Positions 14,401 through 20,413 of a stretch of DNA of 20,413 bases are shown piece by piece (positions within the stretch are counted from its first letter, which is position 1; each line of letters starts with the position of its first letter). This DNA is from Actinobacteria bacterium UBA5176. Its GTDB lineage: Bacteria; Actinomycetota; UBA4738. The notes under the pieces were generated by a model. That model made no database searches. It worked only from the letters and a program-made list of their open reading frames with translations, and was not told the DNA's origin. The stretch covers positions 15,512 through 35,924 of the forward strand of contig DHWS01000016.1 of assembly GCA_002413305.1 (NCBI GenBank), in the 5' to 3' direction. The position numbers and the translations under genes are program-made.

Positions 14401-16754
14401 GGCGGCCCCGGAACCGGGCGCTCGGCCGAACCAGTCCGTCGCTCTTCACGGCGGTCGCCGCCGCGGTCGCCGCGGCGCTGCTCCTCGGCATCGCGAATCC
14501 ACCCGTCGACGCGGGGCCGGTGGCGTTCGTCTCCCTCGCCCCGCTGCTGTGGGCGCTGCGGAACGCGCGCCCCCGGCGTGGCGCCCTGCTCGGGTTGGTG
14601 TTCGGCCTGGTGTACTACGGGATCCTGCTGGCGTGGCTGCAGCCGTTCGGCATCGTGGCCTGGCTGCCGCTGGTGGTGTCGCAGGCCGGGTGGGTGGCGC
14701 TGTTCGGCTTCCTCCTGCCGTTCCTGTGGCGCGACCAGCGATCCATGGTGTCGGCCTTCGCGGCGGCGGCGCTATGGACCTCCATCGACTGGGCAAGGGG
14801 GACCTGGCCGGTCGGTGGCTTCACGTGGGGCGGACTCGGCTACACGCAGCACGGGAACGGCTTCCTGCTGCCTCTGGCCTCCGTGGCCGGGGTGTGGGGC
14901 GTCACATTCGTGGTGCTGCTGATGAATGCGCTCCTGCTGGGCGCCGTGTCGAGGCCGGTGGGGGAGCGGCGCCCGGTGTTTCGGAACGCGGTCCTCCCCA
15001 TCGGCGTGGCGGCAGCTTTCGTTCTGGCGCCGGCGCTGATCCCGCTGCCCGCTGCCACGGGACGGCCCTTGTCCGTCGCGGTGGTGCAGGGCAACGTCCC
15101 GAGGGCCATCGCGTCCGATCCGTTGCTCCGCGGGGACATCGTGGAGCGGAACGAGATCGAGCTGCACCGGACCCTTGGCGCGAACCCGCCCCAGCTGGTG
15201 GTGTGGCCAGAGAACTCGCTGGACCAGGATCCGCTCGTGGATCCTGCCGCCGGACAACCGCTGGCGGAGGTGGTACGGCAGGTCGGAGTCCCGACGCTGG
15301 TCGGCGCGATCCAGCAGGCCCCCGGCGGCCGCTTCTACAACGTGTCGCTGCTTTACGACCGGTCGGGCCAGGTGATCGGGCGGTACGCGAAGATCCACCT
15401 CGTTCCGTTCGGCGAGTACGTCCCCTTCCCGAGCGTGTTCGGCTGGACCGAACAGTACCGGCGGGGGAACGTCGACTTCTCGGCCGGCCACCGCGTGACG
15501 GTCTTCCACGTCGATGGAGTGGCGGTGGGCACGCCGATCTGCTTCGAGAATGTGTTCCCGGGGCTGTTCCGGCGTTTCGTGGCCGCGGGCGCGAACCTCG
15601 TGGTGGTGACGACGAACGATTCGTCCTTCCTGACCTCGCCGGCGTCGCCGGAGCACGTGATCTTCAGCCAGCTTCGGGCGGTGGAGACCGGCCGGTGGGT
15701 CGTGGAGGCCGCCATCTCGGGGCAGAGTGCGGTCGTGGACCCGCGGGGGCGCGTGGTCGCGCGAACGCAGGAGTTCCGGCGCGCGGTGCTTCGGTTCGAC
15801 GTGCCGACGTCGACGTCGCGAACGATCTACACGCGGCTCGGCGACTGGTTCCCGTGGGCGTGCGGGATCGCCGCTCTGCTGGCCCTAGCGCTCGCATGGC
15901 GGCGGCGCCCCTGGGGGAGCCGGCCGGAGGGGACGACGGCCACCCCGGAGACCCCTGCGGGAACTCCCCCGGCGGGGGAGCGGAGCGACGCGCTCGGCCC
16001 CCTCCCGGTTTCTGGCGGCTCGATCGGGAAGGTGCTGGTCGTTCTCCCCACCTACAACGAGCGGGCGACCATCGAGCGGGTCGTCGAAGGGGTGCTCGCC
16101 GTGGCCCCCTCCATCGACATCCTTGTGGTGGACGACGGCTCGCCCGACGGGACCGGGAACCTCGTGGAGAAGATCGCGGAGGGCGAGCCGCGGGTTCGGC
16201 TCCGCCGCCGCGAGGGCAAGCAGGGCCTGGCCAGCGCCTACCTCCTGGGGTTCCGGACGGGCATCGAGGAGGGCTACGACGTACTCGTCGAGATGGACGC
16301 CGACCTGTCCCACCGCCCGGCCGACCTCCCCGGGCTGCTCGCGGGCAGCGAGCGCTACGACCTGACCATCGGAAGCCGGTACATCCCCGGAGGTGGGGTG
16401 TCGAACTGGAGCCGGTCTCGCGTGGCGCTGTCCAAGGCCGGCAACCGGTACGCCCGGACCGCGCTCCGCCTGCCCGTCACCGACGCCACCAGCGGCTTCC
16501 GGGCCTTCCGGCGGGGACTCCTGGAAGCCCTCCTGGCCGACGGCATCCACTCCGAGGGCTACGGCTTCCAGATCGAACTGGTCTACCGGGCGTTGCGGAT
16601 GGGATTCTCGGTTGGCGAGTCGCCGATCACGTTCCAGGAGCGCGAACATGGACATTCGAAGCTCTCCCGCCGGATCGTCGTCGAGGCGCTCCTCAAGGTG
16701 ACGCAGTGGGGGTTCCAGGAGCGCGTTCGCAGGGGTCGCACGGACGCGAGGTGA
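14331..16754 (+). CDS. lnt: Apolipoprotein N-acyltransferase fused to polyprenol-phosphate mannose synthase
   Basis: A two-enzyme membrane protein like M. tuberculosis Ppm1 (Rv2051c). The N-terminal half has several hydrophobic spans (coding 14450-15050) and then a nitrilase-fold Lnt domain with Glu in VVWPENS (15210), Lys in YAKIHLVPFGEY (15390) and the nucleophile Cys in GTPICFENV (15540). It adds the third acyl chain to lipoproteins. After one more span and a Pro/Thr-rich linker (15930-16020) comes a GT2 synthase that moves mannose from GDP-mannose to polyprenol phosphate: VVLPTYNER, ILVVDDGSPDGTG, VEMDADLSHRP, GSRYIPGGG and HGHSKLS. The start is unclear. GTG 14331 overlaps DUF4193 by 70 nt; CTG 14397 would overlap its stop as CTGA and gives a neater N-terminus (LRRPRNRAL then a span). 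The length is 785-807 residues. Confidence 0.9.
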   Translation: MLPRQAPEPAGRQEADVLPGLRLRRPRNRALGRTSPSLFTAVAAAVAAALLLGIANPPVDAGPVAFVSLAPLLWALRNARPRRGALLGLVFGLVYYGILLAWLQPFGIVAWLPLVVSQAGWVALFGFLLPFLWRDQRSMVSAFAAAALWTSIDWARGTWPVGGFTWGGLGYTQHGNGFLLPLASVAGVWGVTFVVLLMNALLLGAVSRPVGERRPVFRNAVLPIGVAAAFVLAPALIPLPAATGRPLSVAVVQGNVPRAIASDPLLRGDIVERNEIELHRTLGANPPQLVVWPENSLDQDPLVDPAAGQPLAEVVRQVGVPTLVGAIQQAPGGRFYNVSLLYDRSGQVIGRYAKIHLVPFGEYVPFPSVFGWTEQYRRGNVDFSAGHRVTVFHVDGVAVGTPICFENVFPGLFRRFVAAGANLVVVTTNDSSFLTSPASPEHVIFSQLRAVETGRWVVEAAISGQSAVVDPRGRVVARTQEFRRAVLRFDVPTSTSRTIYTRLGDWFPWACGIAALLALALAWRRRPWGSRPEGTTATPETPAGTPPAGERSDALGPLPVSGGSIGKVLVVLPTYNERATIERVVEGVLAVAPSIDILVVDDGSPDGTGNLVEKIAEGEPRVRLRRREGKQGLASAYLLGFRTGIEEGYDVLVEMDADLSHRPADLPGLLAGSERYDLTIGSRYIPGGGVSNWSRSRVALSKAGNRYARTALRLPVTDATSGFRAFRRGLLEALLADGIHSEGYGFQIELVYRALRMGFSVGESPITFQEREHGHSKLSRRIVVEALLKVTQWGFQERVRRGRTDAR

Positions 16755-16891
16755 CCGGTTCGAAGCCCTCCCCCGCGCTTGGGCTGCTCCTACGCGAAAT
16801 CCCCTATAACCAACATTATGGAATCTTGTTGAGCCGAAGATCCCACCCCGCCGAACCCCTCCCCCGGAGGCCCTGACCTGCGGTCCGGTGC
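16755..16891. other. Convergent intergenic gap with an AT-rich patch
   Basis: 137 nt between the stops of lnt-ppm1 and the HTH-Clp_N gene. Positions 16800-16835 are clearly AT-richer than anything around them (CCCTATAACCAACATTATGG). CAACA and TGTTG could pair across 11 nt. No solid terminator is visible. Confidence 0.35.
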
Positions 16892-17644
16892 TCAGACGTC
16901 GACGCCGTCGGCCAAGAGCCGCTCGAGGCGCTGGCGAAGCGCAGCGACGTCGAGGGTCGCAACAAGGATCTCCGCGGCGACTCCTTCCCGGTCCCCCACC
17001 ATCGCCAGGAGGAGCCTGCCAGTGCCGGCGGCCTCCCTCCCCATCCGCTCCGCGTCGTCGGCAGCCCGCTGGAGCAGCCGCTTCGATCTGGGTGTGAAGG
17101 GGATGGGCCCCGCCGGTGTGGAAGCCCCGCGTCCGATGACGTCCAGGACCTTGGCGCGTACACGGTCGGATGTGGCCCCGGCGTCCCGAAGGATCGACCC
17201 GCCGGTGCCGGCCGGCTCCGCGAGCAGCCCGAGCAGGATGTGCTCCGTTCCGATGTAGTTGTGGGCGAGCTCACGGGCTTCGGCCTCGGCCAAGACGATG
17301 GCATGCCGCGCCGGCCCAGTGAGGTGTTCGAACGGACCGTCGACGGAGGAGCGCCTCGCCCGGCCTCGCCGGCGCCCGCCGAACAGAGGTCCGCGCCTCC
17401 CGACGTGGCGCTGCTGGGCAGCCTGCTTCGACACGCCGAGGTGGCTGCCGATCTGGGCCCACGACGCTCCCGCCGTCCGGGCCTCCTCCACGAAGTGGCC
17501 GATCAGTTCCTCGCTCGCCTCCTGCAGCCGGACCCCGGCCTTGGTGGCCAGGACTAACCGGTCCAGCGGCGTGCACCCCCGGGTCCGGCGTTGGATCCAC
17601 CGGATCAGCCGGTCGAGCTCGACGGGACCCTCGCCTTCCTGCAT
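16892..17644 (-). CDS. HTH plus Clp N-terminal repeat protein
   Basis: 250 residues from ATG 17644. The first 100 form a small helical DNA-binding-like region with SWAQIGSHLGVSKQAAQQRHV (61-81), a helix-turn-helix, followed by a basic stretch GGRRRGRARR. Residues 104-250 are a double Clp_N repeat: ARHAIVLAEAEARELAHNYIGTEHILLGLL (112-141) and IPFTPRSKRLLQRAADDAERMG (181-202) with GTGRLLLAMV. There is no AAA+ ATPase, so it is not a ClpC chaperone. It may link DNA binding to recognition of phospho-arginine or Clp substrates, or be a regulator that uses the Clp fold as sensor. The upstream frame runs to 17683, but a promoter (TTGACG-17-TATGCT) with twin palindromes ends 10 nt before ATG 17644, which fixes the start. 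Confidence 0.82.
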   Translation of the reverse strand: MQEGEGPVELDRLIRWIQRRTRGCTPLDRLVLATKAGVRLQEASEELIGHFVEEARTAGASWAQIGSHLGVSKQAAQQRHVGRRGPLFGGRRRGRARRSSVDGPFEHLTGPARHAIVLAEAEARELAHNYIGTEHILLGLLAEPAGTGGSILRDAGATSDRVRAKVLDVIGRGASTPAGPIPFTPRSKRLLQRAADDAERMGREAAGTGRLLLAMVGDREGVAAEILVATLDVAALRQRLERLLADGVDV

Positions 17645-17649
17645 GCCGC

Positions 17650-17696
17650 CGTCAAGCATAGGTTGACGCCAGCGCCTCGTCAAGGGAGAGTTGACG
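17650..17696 (-). promoter_or_regulatory. Promoter with twin palindromic operators before the HTH-Clp_N gene
   Basis: On the minus strand -35 TTGACG (17678-17683), 17-nt spacer, -10 TATGCT (17655-17660), then 10 nt to ATG. Two identical palindromes CGTCAA-N7-TTGACG cover 17650-17668 and 17678-17696, centres 28 bp apart; the spacer bases differ while the arms are the same. The proximal one covers the -10, and the distal one contains the -35. The layout suggests repression, plausibly by the HTH protein itself. The whole element lies inside the last codons of the upstream gene. Confidence 0.65.
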
Positions 17697-18167
17697 CGGC
17701 TGGCGCTCGAGGTCAGCCGGCTCGGCCGGCGGCTCCCGCTCGCGCCAGGACAGCAGGACCTTCGCCGCCCACCGTTCGGCCTGGACCTCCGACCGGCGCA
17801 GGCCCTCCCGGAACTGGTGGACGTGACAGGCCTCGTGGGCGGCCAGGGCGACCAACCGCTCCCGCCAGTCCCGGACCGTGATCCACGGCGCCGTCTTCCG
17901 CTTGCTGTACCGATACGTCTTGGGGTAGGCGCGGTTGCGCAGGGCCGACGGGAGCATCAGCCGCACGAGGTACCGGGCTTGCTCACCACGGAGCATGGAG
18001 GGCGGTGGTTCTGGGTAGGCCCGGCCGGCGAACGACAGTGCGGGACGTTTCGCCCGTTCCACCCGGACCAGGACGTCGAAGGCCGGGACGCCCTGGAAGG
18101 CGTCCACGATCAGGCCCGAAAGGTGGGCGTGGTCGGTTCGGATGTCGGGCGAGATCGCGATGCGCAC
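17652..18167 (-). CDS. Small SprT-like HExxH metallopeptidase-type protein
   Basis: 171 residues from GTG 18167. The zinc motif is HEACH (111-115) in LVALAAHEACHVHQFREG, followed by SEVQAERWAAKVL, where Glu127 or Glu131 can be the third ligand, as in SprT or related minimal metallopeptidases. The first half (ISPDIRTDHAHLSGLIVDAF) and a Tyr/Arg-rich middle (YPKTYRYSKRKTAPWITVRDW) have no family I can name. The frame is open further upstream, but that part overlaps the nitroreductase gene and reads as low-complexity shadow. GTG 18167 leaves a 59-nt gap to the nitroreductase stop. Its last codons carry the promoter and twin palindromes of the next gene. Proteolytic activity is inferred only from the motif. 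Confidence 0.7.
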   Translation of the reverse strand: MRIAISPDIRTDHAHLSGLIVDAFQGVPAFDVLVRVERAKRPALSFAGRAYPEPPPSMLRGEQARYLVRLMLPSALRNRAYPKTYRYSKRKTAPWITVRDWRERLVALAAHEACHVHQFREGLRRSEVQAERWAAKVLLSWREREPPAEPADLERQPRQLSLDEALASTYA

Positions 18168-18226
18168 TCCGGACCGAATCCTACCGGCTCCAAATGACAC
18201 CCTTGAGATTCGGCCAGATGCTCCCC

Positions 18227-18829
18227 TCACCACCGGCCCCGGTGCACGACCTCCTCGATCGGCCGCGCGCGCCGGGTGGCCGCCGACGACCGGACGGGGT
18301 CCACCCGTGCCGGATGCCCGAGGGCGATCACCCCGATCGGTGACCACGCCTCCGGGATGCCGAACTCCCCGCGAACGCCCTCCAGGCCGGCCTCGTCCAG
18401 GCCGAAGAACAGCGCCCCCAGGCCCTCGTCGACCGCCGCCAGCAGGATCAGCAATGTGGCGAACGCGGTGTCCACCGTCCAGTAGGCCACCGGCCAGTGG
18501 GCTTCGTCCTGGTCGGTCCAGCCCTTATCGGCTTCGGCATACCGCTCCAGATAGACGTGCTTGCCAGCGCAGGGAACGACCAGGACCGGCGCCGGCCGGA
18601 CGCCCCGGTAGACCGCCCAGTCCTCCTCGTCAACGTGAGCGGCGGAGGACCAGAATCGATCGACGTCCTCCCGCCGATCCAGAACCAGGAAGGCGAACCC
18701 CTGGCTGTAGCCGGCCGAGGGCCCCCGGCGCCCGGCGGCGAGGATCCGCTCCAGCGCGTCCGGTTCGACGCGTTCGTCCAGGAACGTGCGAACCATCTTC
18801 CGGCGTTTCACGACCTTTCGGAACTCCAT
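18227..18829 (-). CDS. Nitroreductase-family flavoprotein
   Basis: 200 residues, typical of FMN-dependent nitroreductase-fold enzymes, which reduce nitro compounds, quinones or flavins with NAD(P)H. MEFRKVVKRRKMVRTFLDERV opens the chain: an N-terminal Arg-rich helix in the usual place for FMN phosphate contacts. AAGRRGPSAGYSQGFAFLVL (about 28-48) fits the SPSxxNxQ-like segment, and LEGVRGEFGIPEAWSPIGVIALGHP near the end is the conserved GxP and GHP region. The start is ATG 18829, placed by AAGGAGG (18838-18844) at 8 nt; ATG 18835 is only 2 nt from that site. The ribosome site overlaps the stop of the upstream acetyltransferase gene, so they form one operon. Substrate unknown. Confidence 0.87.
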   Translation of the reverse strand: MEFRKVVKRRKMVRTFLDERVEPDALERILAAGRRGPSAGYSQGFAFLVLDRREDVDRFWSSAAHVDEEDWAVYRGVRPAPVLVVPCAGKHVYLERYAEADKGWTDQDEAHWPVAYWTVDTAFATLLILLAAVDEGLGALFFGLDEAGLEGVRGEFGIPEAWSPIGVIALGHPARVDPVRSSAATRRARPIEEVVHRGRW

Positions 18830-18843
18830 GCCCATCGCCTCCT

Positions 18844-19589
18844 TCAGAACAGCCCGCTGGTGGCGACGGCGTACCGGGTGGGATCGGCCAGGTCGCCGCC
18901 GCTGGAGTGGAACAGCTCGACGTAGGTGATCCGGAAACCCTGCCCCAACGGGACTCCGGGGAGCGCGGCTGGACGAACCCGTACCCCACCGTTGCACCGA
19001 CACGCCGGATGCAGTACGAAACGGCGTCCCGGTCTCGAACCAGCATGGCCAGGTCCTGCGGCCTCCGCCGTCCCGAGCACCCGGCATCCCGTTCGACCAG
19101 CTCGGCATCGGCCGGGTCCGCTTCGACCAGATCGAACCCCTCCGGGCCCGCGAACGGTTCGGCGCCTCCTCGCGCCAGGACCAGGTGCGGCCACCGGGGC
19201 GTCATCCCCGCCCGCGCGTACAGCGCCTGGGCCCGTGGGTCGGTCGAGGACAGCGTGCACCGCAACCGTCCGTCGTCGGGCATCACGGCTTCCAGGATCC
19301 TTCGCCCGGCGCCCGAGTCGCGATGATCGGGCAGGACGAAGAGGTTCGACAGGAAACGGGTCCGATCGCGCGGGAGGCTCGAGCCGAACCCCACCAGTCC
19401 GCGTTTGGACTCCGCCATTGCCAGGTCACCTGTGATCAGGTCGTGTCGGAACAGGGATGGGTCGGCGGACGCGACAGTCGGGGTGGGATCGCCGGCGCGT
19501 TCGCTGGCCTCGAAGATCGCCGCGACTGCGGGCAGGTCGGCTTCCGTGGCCGGCCGAATACGGTCGCCGGCCTCCGGCCCGGTCGCCAT
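18844..19589 (-). pseudogene. Tandem GNAT acetyltransferase with internal deletion and frameshift
   Basis: From ATG 19589 one frame gives a clear GNAT protein: IRPATEADLPAVAAIFEAS, FLSNLFVLPDHRDSGAGRRI (80-99, acetyl-CoA motif), STDPRAQALYARAGM, and a second half reaching YGFVQP at about residue 208. After this the frame turns into low-quality sequence, while another frame picks up FRITYVELFHSSGGDLADPTRYAVATSGLF (split here at LADPTR), a normal end for tandem GNAT proteins. That frame stops at 18844, exactly where the nitroreductase ribosome site begins. Joining them gives about 245 residues, some 45-50 fewer than expected, the middle of the second domain being absent. Either a deletion with frameshift near 18940-18970 or an assembly error explains this. 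Confidence 0.65.
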
Positions 19590-19600
19590 GGACGGGTGGT

Positions 19601-20413
19601 CTACCAGCGGAGCTTGAGCTCGCGGGCGGCCTTCGCCTCGTCGAGGCGGCGGACCGGGGTGGTCACCGGCGCCTCGTGGAGCAGATCAGGGTCGGTCTCG
19701 GCCTCCCGCGCAGCCTGCAGCAGCGCCTCGGCGAACGCGTCCAGCGTCTCCTTCGACTCCGTCTCCGTCGGTTCGACCATCATGGCCTCCTCGACCACCA
19801 GCGGGAAGTAGACCGTGGAGGGGTGGAAGCCGAGGTCGATGACCCGCTTCGCCACATCCATCGCCCGCACGCCGTGCTTCTTGAGCGGCCGGGCGGTGGC
19901 CACGAACTCGTGCATCGGCCGTCCCGGGAAGGCCAGCGGGTACGCATGCTTGACCTGCTGGGCGAGGTAGTTCGCGTTCAGCACCGCCCGCTCCCCCACC
20001 TCGCGCAGGCCCTCCCGCCCGTGCCCGAACACGTACGCGAACGCCCGCACAAGCACGCCGAAGTTCCCGTGGAATCCGCTGATACGACCGATCGAGTCCG
20101 GCCGGTCGTGGTCCCAGAAGTACCGGCCGCCGTCGGGGTCGAACCCGACCAGTGGCGCCGGCAGGAACCGCTCCAGCCGCTGGTTGACGGCCACCGGCCC
20201 GGCCCCCGGCCCGCCCCCGCCGTGCGGCGTGGCGAACGTCTTGTGGGTGTTCATGTGGACGACGTCGAACCCCATGTCGCCGGGCCGGACCCGCCCGATG
20301 ATCGCGTTCAGGTTCGCACCGTCGTAGTAGAGGAGCGCGCCCACCCGGTGCATGGCCGCGGCGATCTCCTGGATCTCCTCCTCGAACAGCCCGAGCGTGT
20401 TCGGGTTCGTCAG
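19601..20413 (-). CDS. gcvPB: Glycine dehydrogenase (decarboxylating) subunit 2, C-terminal part
   Basis: The last 270 residues of the P2 half of a split glycine cleavage P-protein, a PLP enzyme that decarboxylates glycine and passes aminomethyl to GcvH. It enters with LTNPNTLGLFEEEIQEIA, then YYDGANLNAIIG, and the PLP-lysine motif MNTHKTFATPHGGGGPG. Later conserved parts are ISGFHGNFGVLVRAFAY, LNANYLAQQV, and near the end LGFHPSTVYFPL and MMVEPTETESKE. The start lies beyond the window. The gene ends in TAG 11 nt before the GNAT start. Having split subunits gcvPA/gcvPB rather than one long GcvP is unusual for mycobacteria-like actinobacteria and fits a deeper lineage. Confidence 0.95.
   Translation of the reverse strand: MTNPNTLGLFEEEIQEIAAAMHRVGALLYYDGANLNAIIGRVRPGDMGFDVVHMNTHKTFATPHGGGGPGAGPVAVNQRLERFLPAPLVGFDPDGGRYFWDHDRPDSIGRISGFHGNFGVLVRAFAYVFGHGREGLREVGERAVLNANYLAQQVKHAYPLAFPGRPMHEFVATARPLKKHGVRAMDVAKRVIDLGFHPSTVYFPLVVEEAMMVEPTETESKETLDAFAEALLQAAREAETDPDLLHEAPVTTPVRRLDEAKAARELKLRW

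Noticed and set aside
17650..17696. HspR HAIR operator
   Set aside because: HAIR is CTTGAGT-N7-ACTCAAG; the arms here are CGTCAA and TTGACG, a different sequence and polarity.

Overview
The window is a GC-rich, densely packed stretch of chromosome. I read it as an actinobacterial genome (Actinomycetota), probably from a lineage outside the well-studied mycobacteria and streptomycetes. Pointers are a DUF4193 zinc protein, an Lnt-Ppm1 fusion of the mycobacterial type, an Eis-like acetyltransferase, a mycothiol-dependent maleylpyruvate-isomerase-family protein, a DivIVA-domain protein, and several TANNNT -10 boxes placed 6-10 nt before a start codon, which suggests leaderless transcription. A split glycine decarboxylase (gcvPB) and a bacterial HerA-NurA pair argue for a deeper branch. 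The lineage is inference; no rRNA is present.

Layout. 1-365 (-): start of a zinc-ribbon/class III nucleotide cyclase. 484-1995 (+): YtcJ-type amidohydrolase, convergent with a zinc alcohol dehydrogenase (1992-2996, -). 3128-3850 (+): DivIVA-domain coiled-coil protein. 3857-4288 (-): unknown protein. 4371-8093 (-): sbcD-sbcC. 8209-10906 (+): a compact three-gene operon (MDMPI-type DinB-fold protein, Eis-like acetyltransferase, HicB-like/DinB-like protein). 10913-13580 (-): nurA-herA. 13581-14070: gene-free control region with a near-consensus promoter and a likely structured RNA. 14071-16754 (+): DUF4193 and Lnt-Ppm1. 16892-20413 (-): gcvPB, a damaged GNAT gene, a nitroreductase, an HExxH metallopeptidase-like protein and an HTH-Clp_N protein with its own promoter.

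How it fits together. The strongest theme is DNA-end processing. The Mre11-Rad50-type pair SbcD-SbcC and the HerA-NurA pair lie on the same strand, separated only by the three-gene operon; archaea keep these four genes in one operon. The control region between sbcDC and the divergent operon holds a CRP-like palindrome. The HTH-Clp_N gene has two identical palindromes laid over its -35 and -10, the cleanest regulatory structure in the window. I saw no CRISPR array, insertion sequence, prophage gene, tRNA or rRNA.
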